Positions 41,041-50,270 of a DNA stretch of 64,000 bases are shown piece by piece. The DNA lies in contig NZ_HE611066.1 in assembly GCF_000285595.1 (NCBI RefSeq), positions 135,658-199,657 of the forward strand. The letters run 5' to 3'. The stretch is from Kurthia senegalensis. GTDB taxonomy: Bacteria; Bacillota; Bacilli; Bacillales_A; Planococcaceae. The notes under the pieces are model-generated. The model was given only the letters and a program-made list of their open reading frames with translations, ran no database searches and was not told the origin of the DNA. Position 1 is the first letter of the stretch, and each line of letters opens with the position of its first letter. Position numbers and translations under genes: made by a program.

Positions 41041-41875
41041 TTCCATCTCTCCTTCACATCAATCGCAATCGGTAAAAGCCCACAAATTGCCACGCTCCAT
41101 CCCGCGATTGCTGATAAATGAACGTCTTTCGTTTCTGGGAAGTAGTCAAAGGCTGTTCCCGCGTATTGGCTACAAAATAAACCGATACAGGCGACGGTCA
41201 TACCAATCACAACTCCATCTCGTACGTGAAAGCGATACAGTTGAAATACCGTCTTCCCTTTCAGATGGTATCCTCTCGCTCGCATCGCATCATTTTTTTG
41301 GAAGCTTCGTTCGAAAGCCCACGTCAAACTTTCAAACAGCACTTTCATCCAACCGAGTAGACGATCGACATAACTCGCCGTCGCATAAAAGCCAATCGAC
41401 TTTTGTGCGCGGTGCATCGCCTTCAAGCGTTGTTGGCATGTCGGTACGAAATACAAACATTGCGTAAGAAAAAACTGAGCGCAGGCGATAATAGGCGACA
41501 AGCAAAAAGAAAACGATCCGTCGCTAAATGATGCACCGCATTCACATACATTAAATGAATGGCACAGTAAAGTAACCCGACGCTCACAGCCCAAAAGAGC
41601 ACTTCTTGCGTCACCGCTTGGTCATTCCAAAAAAAGAGCGGCGTCACACCGTTATGTTTGAAAGCAGCACTTGCGATAACGATGAGTAACACGACACAAA
41701 TGTCATACAAAATGAACGCATTCGCTTCTTTTCGTGGTGTCCGCATCCGAAAGTGAATACATGTCAACAACAACACGAGTAGCACGACGAGTGGATGTCT
41801 CGTCAGCACTGCCATCGTGAGCCATGCACTATAATAAAAAATGACGGTCAGTGGATGATACGTTTGAAACGTCAT
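41013..41875 (-). CDS. ECF transporter transmembrane (T) component, frameshifted
   Basis: About 287 residues after restoring one base in the A6 run (41469-41474), joining LLSPALSFFL to TQCLYFVPTCQQRL. The N-terminal half has four or five membrane helices and begins with TYHPLTVIFYYSAW. The C-terminal half carries the coupling helices with KAMHRAQKSIGF and DAMRARGYHLKG, the Ala-Arg-Gly motif that docks on EcfA. It overlaps the DUF4430 gene upstream by 4 nt and ecfA downstream. No S component is encoded next to it. Confidence 0.8.
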
Positions 41876-42405
41876 TCTGCTTCTCCCCCTATATCTTTTC
41901 CGAGTTTCGTCGTATAGATGATGTCGATACGATCTTTATTTTTCAACGTATATTTACTAACTCCGACATTCGGGAATTCGCCATTTACGCGATACATCCA
42001 GCCACTTTGTTCACCCGCTGAAAACTCGTACACGTAATTGATTCCTTGAATGTACGCACTTTTATACACATTGGCATTCGCACCTTGGTACTCCATTTGA
42101 ATACGTTCTTGCCGAGTAGCTCGCTGCAAAATATCAAATGCCGTATCTCCGCTTCGCAATACGTAATTTTTCGGTTTCAAAATCCACCCATCTTTCGGCA
42201 CGTATGCTCGCAATGACGGTTTCAGTAACATAGGATTGTCAGCGAGTACTTTCGCTTGAATCGATAACGTCACGACGTCATCATTCTCCGTAATGACGTC
42301 CGCATGCGTCGCATAATAATCTTCCACCGTTTGAAATTTCGTGCCAGTAATGAGGACACACGCAATGAGTAAAATGAAAGCGCCGATTAACAGATCCTTT
42401 TTCAT
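41872..42405 (-). CDS. Membrane-anchored DUF4430 (transcobalamin C-terminal-like) protein
   Basis: 177 residues. A single N-terminal membrane anchor (about 6-25, LLIGAFILLIACVLITG) with no lipobox, then an extracytoplasmic DUF4430 domain with GDTAFDILQRA, EFSAGEQSGWMYRVNGEFPN, VGVSKYTLKNKDRIDIIYTT and a C-terminal GKDIGG. This is the minimal DUF4430 module of the locus, without repeats. ATGA overlaps link it to the toroid gene upstream and ecfT downstream, which suggests stoichiometric production and a job next to the ECF importer. Confidence 0.85.
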   Translation of the reverse strand: MKKDLLIGAFILLIACVLITGTKFQTVEDYYATHADVITENDDVVTLSIQAKVLADNPMLLKPSLRAYVPKDGWILKPKNYVLRSGDTAFDILQRATRQERIQMEYQGANANVYKSAYIQGINYVYEFSAGEQSGWMYRVNGEFPNVGVSKYTLKNKDRIDIIYTTKLGKDIGGEAE

Positions 42406-44230
42406 ACGCTGTCCTCTTTACGTTGGCGGCGTTTCCATACTATCCATCCCGTAATGGCGACGACGAGTAACGCGACTCCTCCGTAAGTGATGTACCGTTT
42501 TTGACGTAACGCTTTCATTTGTGTTTGCGCTTTTTCGACATCTTCATATTTAATAATTTGGTGTTGGTCGTACGTAGGAAGTGCTTCGTACGACGCCATA
42601 ATTTCGTCGACATGTGCCGCATCTTTTAACGTTAATGCGTCGAAAGGATAGAGCTGTTGTAAAATCCGCTCATTCAATTGTTGAATCGCTTCTTTCACAT
42701 CGGCAATGTCCGCTTGTCGTTTTGTTAATGCACGCTGTTCGTCCGTATAGTTCGTTGCATTTTTCGCTCGTTGGAAACGATCGAGCGCCTTCGCTACATC
42801 GACTTCTTGCTCTGTCGATGGTTCTTTTGCTAAAAGAGCTGCGACCGCTTTGGCATCCGCATCCGTTAATTCCGTAACGCCGGTCGATTTCGTTTCGAAA
42901 AGCGTCGGCATCGGACTTATGCATATAGACTGCTTATTATTTTCCGTTAAATCTGCGGGCAGCGTCCCTTTTTTCTTTTTCACAACATCGGCTAATTGCG
43001 CATAGTTACGGACGTAGCGACGTTCTTCACGCGGAACATTTTCATACGTACGCAGCGCTTGTTGCCACGTATTTTCATTTGTCGTAAGCTGTTCGATTTT
43101 TGTCGTCGCAGCGGCAATCGCTTTTTTCGTTTGCGCAGATTGTTCCGGACGTAAATCGTACAACGTTCGTAATTTTTCTTCTTGGCGCAACAAGGCAACG
43201 AGCGCATACAACGCTTGTTCACTCGCCATCGAATTCGCCTCGTCTGGTTTCGAAGTCGGATTACTCGCATTGTACGTCTTCGCATGAATAAAGCCGCCCG
43301 TCGGTAGTTCATAGCGAATCATCGCATCGTACACGTTCTGCCCTTTTTTGATGAAACGTGCGTCTGTTTCAATATCGATGTGTAAAGATGTGAGTGCCAC
43401 TGCCACTTGTGCCGTACTTTCTAAATTGGCAATGCCGCCGCTCATAAAATCGGCCGTATCTTGCTGTTGCTTACTTAACCACTGCAGCGCACGGTCGCTC
43501 GTCTCACGTACAGTCGTCGTTTTAAATAGGCGATGTTCGTACGTTTTTTCGTCGTTATAATACGGTGCTAGTGCCGTTAAAACCATTGCGGTCATATCGA
43601 CGTCCGCTTCTTTTTGGTCAATTGAAAAGCCACCGTTCTCCAGTTGCAGTGCTTCAATGCGACCGATGATGTCCGCGCGTTGTTCAAAAGCATTTTTCGG
43701 CACGTCATAATCGAGCGCATCGAGCGTCAATAATGCCCAAATTAAACCGTTTAATCCTTGTGTACCGAGGTTTGCTGTTTTCCCTCTATCATACGTACCA
43801 TCCGCAATTAAGTTATGTCCGGAAACGTCTGTCGCATCGCCACCTGAAGCTAAATAAGCAAGTGAAATACGATGCCATTCTGTCGCCTTCGCTTCACTTA
43901 ATTTCCCAGGCAATTGATAGCGTTCGGACACTTTTTGACGCATGATGGCCACGTAAGATGCGTAATCGTCTGGATAGCCGACACGCCCCATACCGAACGG
44001 ATACCAGTCTACACTGCTCGTTCCGGCATCTCGTAAAAAAGGTTCTGATAAAAGCGGTTCGTCTTGCGGCACGCTTTGTTGTTCTTTTTTCCAATTAACG
44101 ATTGCGGTTATTTTTCTTTTAACGTCGCTGAATCAAGCGTTTCAGCGTAGACGTTCGGTGCGCGCATGACGACGCATAGTATACATGCGAAAAATAAGCA
44201 CCACCATTTACCATTCTTTATTCCATTCAT
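42402..44230 (-). CDS. Membrane-anchored alpha/alpha-toroid protein, frameshifted after signal peptide
   Basis: About 609 residues after restoring one base in T5 (44111-44115). From the ATG at 44230 the frame gives a signal peptide (NGKWWCLFFACILCVV, cleavage near VYA) and then LKEKITAIVNWKKEQQ, joining the downstream frame. Toroid motifs: KATEWHRISLAYL, GLNGLIWALLTLDALDYD, LENGGFSID, DMTAMVLTALAPYY and NLESTAQVAVALTSL. Two divergent helical repeats follow. The C-terminus is a membrane helix (YGGVALLVVAITGWIVW) with an Arg/Lys-rich tail. It overlaps both neighbours. Together with the adjacent DUF4430 protein it supplies both halves of an intrinsic-factor-like binder. Confidence 0.82.
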
Positions 44231-46355
44231 TGTTCGCTGAATCCCCTTCATTGCTGCCATTTCCTAATGCAGCGCCCCCATTAATATCATTTCCGTAAAA
44301 AAGTGTGTAACGTAATCGAATGACATCGCCATCTAAAAAGTATGCATCGGCAATGCTGTAATTCGGATAATCGCCGTTAATGCTATACATCCAACCAGAA
44401 CCATTTGATAAATCAAATTCACCTAATGAATTCGGTGTGTACGACTTCGCATTGTAGTATTCGGCATGTTTTTGTACGATTTTATCGAGATCACTCGGCA
44501 CACGTAATGACGCATTCATGTTCTCTTTTGCAATACTCTTCAAATAAAAACCGCCGTCCAGCGTGCCATCATTTCTGTACGTGAAGCCATTTTCGCGAAG
44601 CAATTGGTCAAGGACGTAAGAGCCTCTTTCCCCTTCGTGCAACTCAACTTTCGTTTCTGGAATTAACTTCCCGAGTCCGACGGTTGTCGCTTCTACACTA
44701 ATCGTAGCCGTGCCGATCACTTTGCCTTCATCGACGTTTTTCGCATACACCGTATACGTTTTCGTTGCGATTCGTCCTTGCGCATCCCACGCTTTTACGG
44801 TGACGGTATTTTTGCCTTCTTCTAATTTCAATTTATAACTAATTTTTTCACTATCCGCCCAAATCATTTGAGCCCCTTTGCCATTCACTGTCACCGCAAC
44901 GCCGCTTGCTGGTAGCTTTTTACCACTCGCATCCGTCGCCCAAATCATCAAATTACGAATCGAGCCGCGCATTTGAAGACCATTTTTCAAATCGGTCACA
45001 ATTTGCGGACCGTCTTTGTCATCTGGGACGGTTTCATTCGTCGTTTCTTCAGGTTCCGTGTAATAAATCGTATACGTTTCACGCTCGGTTTCCCCGTCGA
45101 GCGTAGCAGATAATTCGACGATGTTCTTCCCATTTTGCAACAAGTCGTAATACGTGCCATTCACTTCTTCCAGCGGCTCATCATTGAGCGTTGCACTCAT
45201 CTCGAGTTCTTTATCTCCCGCAAAAGCAGCGGCCGTGAAGAAAAGTTCGGCATTCGAAACTTGTGCATTTTTCAAATCCGTTTCAAAGTTAATGCGTTGC
45301 TGTTTTTTCACGTACGTCACACGGTATTTTTTCTCGACTGTTTCACCATTTAAAGTTGCACGCATCGTAAACTCATTCATACCTACTTGTAAAGAAGCTT
45401 CGTACGTATGCTCGTCGTTTTGTGCCAGTTCTTCCCCGTCGAGTAACACGTCCACCGCATGCGTCGTTTCATTAAACATCGCATTCGCTACAAATTCGAT
45501 TCGTTTCGATGTCGTTTCCAATCCGTCTTGTAAATTCGTACGAATCACGAGTTTATTTTCTTCGTAATAAACGGTATACTGCCGCTCAACGACTTCTTCT
45601 TTTTCCCCTTCGCCGTAGGTTACTTGAATGACGATTCGATTCGCCCCTTGTTGAAGCGTGATGCTACCATCAAAATCCGCAACGGGTAGATCGTTGACGA
45701 TGACGGTCGTTTGGCTTACATCGTCTGCTTTATTTTTATACGTAATCGTAAAGCCATATGTCGACTTTGTAACCGTTTCCCCGTCTTGAATAGACGTTGT
45801 GAAATAGGGATTCGTATCTTGTTTACCTGTTACAACCGTTTTAGACGTCGATGTTTCTTTCTCTTGCGCCCCTTTCGTCTGATCGGAAGCATTTGATTTT
45901 TTCGTTTTACTTTCTTTTCCTTCACCCGATGCACTTCGCTGCTGGCTTTTAGAAGATTTTCCTTTCGTTGCCACGCTTTGTTGCTCTTTCGTCGAAGGTT
46001 TCGTAGAAGTGACTTCTTTTTGTGCCACATTCGGTGATGTAGAAGATTGTGTTTCGTCTACTTGTTGCTGCGTGTTCTTCTGACGCTCTTGTTTTTCTCG
46101 TGACGAAGAACGGTCCGATTGACTCGTTTTTTTCGTTTCCCTCGATGGACTACCTTCTATTTTTTCTTTCGTTTCAATCGGTGTCCCTTTAACGGACGCA
46201 TACGCTAATGGCACGCTAGAAGTCGGTTGCAACGGCTCGAGTAAAACGTTTGCATATTGTTTTTCCGTTTGATTGAAAAACGTAAAACCGAGTAGGCCGA
46301 CGATTAAAAATAAAGCCATTCCCTTCAAGAAAAGTCGATGTTTGACTAGTTTCAT
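44208..46355 (-). CDS. Long DUF4430 surface protein with Lys/Ser/Thr-rich stalk and Ig-like modules
   Basis: About 715 residues. Membrane or signal segment at residues 10-35 (LFLKGMALFLIVGLLGFTFF), a Lys/Ser/Thr/Gln-rich spacer (about 60-180), four or so repeated Ig-like strand modules (about 190-550, each with TDLKNG or TNLQDGL and a late YxVxY strand), then DUF4430 (about 555-705) with NGSGWMYSINGDYPNYSIAD and LFYGNDINGGAALG. First gene behind the proximal cobalamin riboswitch. The start is uncertain: GTG at 46370 abuts AAAGG, and ATG at 46355 lies 14 nt beyond it. It overlaps the toroid gene by 23 nt. Confidence 0.82.
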   Translation of the reverse strand: MKLVKHRLFLKGMALFLIVGLLGFTFFNQTEKQYANVLLEPLQPTSSVPLAYASVKGTPIETKEKIEGSPSRETKKTSQSDRSSSREKQERQKNTQQQVDETQSSTSPNVAQKEVTSTKPSTKEQQSVATKGKSSKSQQRSASGEGKESKTKKSNASDQTKGAQEKETSTSKTVVTGKQDTNPYFTTSIQDGETVTKSTYGFTITYKNKADDVSQTTVIVNDLPVADFDGSITLQQGANRIVIQVTYGEGEKEEVVERQYTVYYEENKLVIRTNLQDGLETTSKRIEFVANAMFNETTHAVDVLLDGEELAQNDEHTYEASLQVGMNEFTMRATLNGETVEKKYRVTYVKKQQRINFETDLKNAQVSNAELFFTAAAFAGDKELEMSATLNDEPLEEVNGTYYDLLQNGKNIVELSATLDGETERETYTIYYTEPEETTNETVPDDKDGPQIVTDLKNGLQMRGSIRNLMIWATDASGKKLPASGVAVTVNGKGAQMIWADSEKISYKLKLEEGKNTVTVKAWDAQGRIATKTYTVYAKNVDEGKVIGTATISVEATTVGLGKLIPETKVELHEGERGSYVLDQLLRENGFTYRNDGTLDGGFYLKSIAKENMNASLRVPSDLDKIVQKHAEYYNAKSYTPNSLGEFDLSNGSGWMYSINGDYPNYSIADAYFLDGDVIRLRYTLFYGNDINGGAALGNGSNEGDSANNEWNKEW

Positions 46356-46382
46356 TGTTTGAATTTGCACCCCTTTGCAATA

Positions 46383-46410
46383 AAAAAAGCCTGACCGAGT
46401 AGGCCAGGAC
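46383..46410 (-). terminator. Riboswitch expression-platform terminator (proximal operon)
   Basis: The minus-strand hairpin CCTGGCC TACTC GGTCAGG is followed by seven T, between the riboswitch and the first gene. Confidence 0.8.
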
Positions 46411-46439
46411 TAAAATGACAATATGTATTCAACAAAAAA

Positions 46440-46635
46440 ATACGACAACTTCGCCCTAGTCCCAGAAGGCGCGTTACACTCATTTCGTAAGCAAGTCTCC
46501 TGACTTAAATCGTCTCGCATACGCTCGCCTTCCCAGTTTCCCAGTGGCATAAGAGCGTCGCACGATTTTTACAGTGGCCGGACCGTTCAAGATTTTCACT
46601 TGATTCCTTTTGAAGCTTTTTTTACAAAGCACTCA
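46440..46635 (-). promoter_or_regulatory. Cobalamin riboswitch (proximal operon)
   Basis: On the minus strand: AATCAAGTGAAAATCTTGAA, CGGTCCGGCCACTGTAA, GCCACTGGGAAACTGGGAAG and the B12 box AGTCAGGAGACTTGC (around 46491-46505). The same core elements recur as in the riboswitch near 34.9 kb, with different peripheral sequence. It controls the DUF4430-toroid-ECF-MoxR-DUF58-TgpA operon. A terminator lies downstream. Confidence 0.95.
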
Positions 46636-46724
46636 CGAAATATTTAATTGTTTTTATTATACATAAATTTCAGACAATTAACTATGCTATCGACAAAAAT
46701 GACAATATTTGTGAAAGGATATGA

Positions 46725-46766
46725 CAAAAAAACTCGTACTTTAGCAAATGCAAAAGTAACGAGTTT
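46725..46766 (-). terminator. Terminator of the cas operon
   Basis: AAACTCGT (46730-46737) and ACGAGTTT (46759-46766), extended by partly paired inner bases, with a T run on the minus strand. It lies 52 nt beyond the lone CRISPR repeat. Confidence 0.75.
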
Positions 46767-46817
46767 CTCGTGTGTGAAGAGCCTAGGAAACCCTTCGTTC
46801 CATACCTTTTTCAAAAT

Positions 46818-46850
46818 ATTTCAATCCACGCACGCACCGGGGCGCACGAC
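46818..46850 (-). CRISPR. Single type I-C CRISPR repeat without an array
   Basis: The 33-nt segment ends on the minus strand in GTGCGTGGATTGAAAT, the conserved 3' handle of type I-C repeats, and begins GTCGTGCGCC, with GCAC-type stem complementarity. It lies 8 bp after the cas7c stop, where an array would begin if cas4-cas1-cas2 were deleted. No second copy follows within the next 300 bases, so there is no bounded spacer. Confidence 0.8.
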
Positions 46851-46858
46851 TTATTCTT

Positions 46859-47710
46859 TTACATTCCTTCATATATAGACAACTGGATGCCTTCTAAAGG
46901 TTCTACGACGAGTTCGAACGGTTCGTCTCGATTGCTCGCTTCTTTTAATTGCAGGGAGCGATGCACTTTTGCCGAACTATACGTGCCAAGTTTCGTTGGA
47001 TGTTCCCACCAGAGCACTTTTTGGACTTCCATCGAGCCGTCCGGACGTGCTGACGAAGCATCGTTTTCAAACAAAGATTGCAATAACACTTTAAACTGTT
47101 CCGCATCGTCAGGCGTAAATCCTGTTTTCTCTGCTAACTGCGGATTAATGCTTCCGAAAAAGCGGTACACCCCTCGTTCAACACGATGCTTCATGCCCAT
47201 CGTATCCGCCCCTTTTCGCTCGCTCGTTTCCGAATTCGTACTTTTCGTAATGTGCGTACTAATAATATGAATCGGTTCGACACTAAAAGCCGGGTGAATG
47301 GAAACCGGACCGCGAATACCGACCGACACCCCCGTTCCTTTTTGCGTACCTCCTCTAAAAGCAAAAAGCTGCCCGAATGCCCGTACGTCAAACCATGTCG
47401 CACATGCTACCTTTGCGAAAAGTACGTCATCTTTTTCTTTTTCAGCTTCTACTAATTGCTCGACTGCATTCGCACGCTCGCGTAAACTTTTAAAGCCATC
47501 TACATTTTTGTCTTTCGGTTGGACGAAAATCGGTTGTTGTAAATCCATCGCACGGTTGCGAATTTTTCGTTTGATTGCGACGTCCGACACTTCACCGTAC
47601 CCTTCAAAATTTTGGCGTGGACGGTTACCATTTAACGGATCCCCATTCGGGTTCGCCTGATTCACCGTGAAAATGACCGCAAAATCAATTTTTTTCGTTA
47701 AAAATGTCAT
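46859..47710 (-). CDS. cas7c: Cas7c (Csd2), type I-C Cascade backbone
   Basis: 283 residues from the ATG at 47710, which follows AGGTGA. Csd2-type motifs: AVIFTVNQANPNGDPLNGN at the N-terminus, SDVAIKRKIRNRAMD, FDVRAFGQLFAF and GPVSIHPAF. Cas7c lines the crRNA in the type I-C effector. The start overlaps the cas8c stop by 26 nt. It appears complete. It is the last gene of a cas5-cas8c-cas7 operon; the usual cas4-cas1-cas2 are missing beyond it. Confidence 0.92.
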   Translation of the reverse strand: MTFLTKKIDFAVIFTVNQANPNGDPLNGNRPRQNFEGYGEVSDVAIKRKIRNRAMDLQQPIFVQPKDKNVDGFKSLRERANAVEQLVEAEKEKDDVLFAKVACATWFDVRAFGQLFAFRGGTQKGTGVSVGIRGPVSIHPAFSVEPIHIISTHITKSTNSETSERKGADTMGMKHRVERGVYRFFGSINPQLAEKTGFTPDDAEQFKVLLQSLFENDASSARPDGSMEVQKVLWWEHPTKLGTYSSAKVHRSLQLKEASNRDEPFELVVEPLEGIQLSIYEGM

Positions 47711-48077
47711 CCGAATCACCTGCTTTCACTTTTTTCCTATACAAGCTTTGGCGCTGACTGTAGTAACCGAGTAAATAGAGCCCTGTCAGTGCCTCATCGT
47801 TAAAATCATCTGCTTCAAAAAGGGCGATGATGTCATTGATTTGTACCGCATATACGTCAAATCGGCTTTGTAGTCGGACAGCATCAAGTTGCAACCGAAC
47901 GGCTAACGTCTGCCACGTCCGCTTCGGATTCCGCCTGAACGCATCCATCAAACGGAGCGCATTCGTCAAACGTGAATCACTTGAGAAGCGGCGGGCTTTT
48001 TTTTCAACGTAGTCGGACAAAGCGAGCAATCGTCCGTACAAATAACTGCGGTCCGTATTGTATCGCTGTAAATCCAT
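47685..48077 (-). CDS. Probable internal Cas11c small subunit within cas8c
   Basis: In type I-C systems a small subunit is made from an internal start in cas8c (established for this subtype). Here ATG at 48077 (MDLQRYNTDRS) lies in frame, 10 nt after AGGA, and would give 130 residues, the expected size. The segment is mainly helical. Evidence is position and spacing only. Confidence 0.4.
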   Translation of the reverse strand: MDLQRYNTDRSYLYGRLLALSDYVEKKARRFSSDSRLTNALRLMDAFRRNPKRTWQTLAVRLQLDAVRLQSRFDVYAVQINDIIALFEADDFNDEALTGLYLLGYYSQRQSLYRKKVKAGDSDDIFNEKN

Positions 48078-49538
48078 CGTATAACATTCCTGGGCTGCCT
48101 TCGCCTCGTATTTCACGAATGAACAGGCGACAGCTAGCACCCATTCCCAGTCATATCGCTCCAGTTCGTTCGGGTTCGATGCCCGTGCAATCGCCTGTTT
48201 GACGAGGTCAATCGGAATCGCCCGTCCGTCCAACATACACGGAAGTAGCCGCTGCACCGTCGATTTGACGAATTGCATATGTGGATTCGGTGCATCGATT
48301 GCTTGCGCGATGCTTTCTAACATCGGTGCTCCCACATATGTCACATTCTTTTGTAAATCAGCGTCAAAATACGTATGATGCCATGCCAACTCCGTATGCC
48401 ATTTACTAAGCTGCTCGTAATACGCTTTGAATGAAAACGTCCGCTCATACAAAATAGCTAACCTTCCCGGCGTTGCCGCATCCAACACGAGCATATGCAG
48501 TCGCTCCGACCATCGATTTTCTCGTGTACGAAGTAGTTCCATATACGATGCACCCAGTTGTTCGGTCGCTTCTCCTCGTAAAATACGTCGACGCTTTTCG
48601 ATGCCCGTATCGACCTCGCCGACCGTATCCCCCCACGTTAAAAAGACGCGATCATCAATCATTTTCCCTTGTCGTTCGATGAGCCATTGCAGCGCATGAT
48701 GCGCTTTTTGAGAAACGTCGTACCCCATCGTTGCCACTTGCTCTGCTTCTAAAAATCGACCACGAAAAGTAAAGCCACTACGATCATTACATGAAATCAA
48801 TTTTGCACGGTCGCCTACATTTCGAAGCTTACTCGGATGCTTTTTCGTGACGGGCATCCATGCACCCGTTACGTAACAAAGCCCTCGTTCTTGTAAGTTC
48901 ATGTCCGTATACGCGCGGTAACTATTGAACATCTCCTCATTTTCCCAAACAGGCGGTCTTCCTTCAACAGTAAAGCGTACGAAAGCGGTCGATTGCTCCC
49001 CGACTAGTTGTTGAAAGATTGGTGGCTTGTCCGCACCCGACCATTTTTTTAGTAGGTGTCCACGTTCATCCACGTGTAAAATACTTTCTGCTACTAAATC
49101 TTCGATGAGCCGTGCCTTTTGCACATACGCATAAATCGCTTGAACTTCGGGTGGGCAACCCGGCTGTTGACACCAATTGGCAAGCTGCTCGATATACCGA
49201 TCAAAGCCTTCCTTTTTCGCTTCGCCCGTGTACGTATCATAGTCACCCGCAACATACATTAATTTATCGTGTAACATATGAGGCATGAATGACTTCCCTG
49301 CACGCATGCCCGACTGCTCCGTAAACGGAATGACCGTATTCACTTTCGAAAGTACGACCGCCGTAATCCATTCACCAGAACACGTTAGACGTACTTCGAT
49401 ATGTGCCGTCTGTGTCATATGCGAAACCGGTAACAACATGAATGGAATCGCTTGCCCTCGCACGTATTTTAGCTCTACTTTCCCTACCCGATCGGCATTT
49501 GCTTCATACGTTTGAAGTAAAGATTGAAAAAATGTCAT
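47685..49538 (-). CDS. cas8c: Cas8c (Csd1), large subunit of type I-C Cascade
   Basis: 617 residues. Csd1 features include ELKYVRGQ near the N-terminus, the central CYVTGAWMPVTKKHPSKLRN and a long helical C-terminal third. The large subunit recognises the PAM and recruits Cas3 in working systems. The ATG overlaps the cas5c stop by 4 nt (ATGA). The ORF is intact, which argues against random decay. Its C-terminal part probably also yields a separate Cas11c. Confidence 0.9.
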   Translation of the reverse strand: MTFFQSLLQTYEANADRVGKVELKYVRGQAIPFMLLPVSHMTQTAHIEVRLTCSGEWITAVVLSKVNTVIPFTEQSGMRAGKSFMPHMLHDKLMYVAGDYDTYTGEAKKEGFDRYIEQLANWCQQPGCPPEVQAIYAYVQKARLIEDLVAESILHVDERGHLLKKWSGADKPPIFQQLVGEQSTAFVRFTVEGRPPVWENEEMFNSYRAYTDMNLQERGLCYVTGAWMPVTKKHPSKLRNVGDRAKLISCNDRSGFTFRGRFLEAEQVATMGYDVSQKAHHALQWLIERQGKMIDDRVFLTWGDTVGEVDTGIEKRRRILRGEATEQLGASYMELLRTRENRWSERLHMLVLDAATPGRLAILYERTFSFKAYYEQLSKWHTELAWHHTYFDADLQKNVTYVGAPMLESIAQAIDAPNPHMQFVKSTVQRLLPCMLDGRAIPIDLVKQAIARASNPNELERYDWEWVLAVACSFVKYEAKAAQECYTMDLQRYNTDRSYLYGRLLALSDYVEKKARRFSSDSRLTNALRLMDAFRRNPKRTWQTLAVRLQLDAVRLQSRFDVYAVQINDIIALFEADDFNDEALTGLYLLGYYSQRQSLYRKKVKAGDSDDIFNEKN

Positions 49539-50242
49539 TCGACTTCCTCCTCATCCATTCGCATATTCCGTCCGATTTCAAATGTTTTCGGCTTAAATTC
49601 TCGAATGTCACGCACGTGTGTACACGCTTCTGGTCGAGGAAAGACAATCGTCCCGTTCACCATTTCAGGCTGCCAAAGACGCACTTGCATCATCGAGCCT
49701 TGTTTTTGTTCGTCTGGATACGTAATGCCGTGAAGCATCGTCGCAAACTGACGAGATTCTTCGTCATACGCCCCTTGCCGCGCACCATACACACACGCTT
49801 CTACGTATGCCTGACATTCTCTCGTTCCTAAAAAAATGTCCCGCCGTCCCCCTGCTCGAACAGCCCGTCTCGCCATATGATGATGCTTCGCCTCGTTCCA
49901 ATCTGCCGAAAGATCCGGTCGTTGACGATTAAACTCAAAATGTGCACGCACTTCGTAACACGGTCGGCGTAAATACATATACGTTGCGAGCGTATTCCCC
50001 GTCTGTCCGTAATCACTTGGACGAATCGCTTTCGGTTCTGTATCAATCGGATTCATAATACGCACTTCATCGATGTACCAAATAATCGATGGCTTCCAAT
50101 AAATAGATTCCGTAATTCCTTTTAAAGCACTGTATGTCGGGAGGGGCAGCGTCATCTTCTCTCCACCCATTTTCATTAATGGATTTGTAAATAAACCATA
50201 TTCCCCGTAAACGACAAATTCGATTTGATTGCGAATTTTCAT
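49535..50242 (-). CDS. cas5c: Cas5c (Cas5d), type I-C crRNA-processing endoribonuclease
   Basis: 235 residues from the ATG at 50242 directed by AGGAGGGG; the longer reading from 50302 lacks such a site. It aligns well with Bacillus halodurans Cas5d as I recall that sequence. The catalytic triad Tyr-Lys-His is kept as Y48 (ESIYWKP) and K119-H120 (NEAKHH). Cas5c cuts pre-crRNA in the repeat and caps the crRNA 5' handle. First gene of the operon, with a good promoter upstream. No cas3 precedes it, unlike standard type I-C loci. Confidence 0.92.
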   Translation of the reverse strand: MKIRNQIEFVVYGEYGLFTNPLMKMGGEKMTLPLPTYSALKGITESIYWKPSIIWYIDEVRIMNPIDTEPKAIRPSDYGQTGNTLATYMYLRRPCYEVRAHFEFNRQRPDLSADWNEAKHHHMARRAVRAGGRRDIFLGTRECQAYVEACVYGARQGAYDEESRQFATMLHGITYPDEQKQGSMMQVRLWQPEMVNGTIVFPRPEACTHVRDIREFKPKTFEIGRNMRMDEEEVE

Positions 50243-50270
50243 CCGCACCCCTCCTCTAGCATTTACCAAA

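Noticed and set aside
46300-47000. A CRISPR array
   Set aside because: Only one repeat copy is present. No second copy at 60-70 nt spacing was found on either side.
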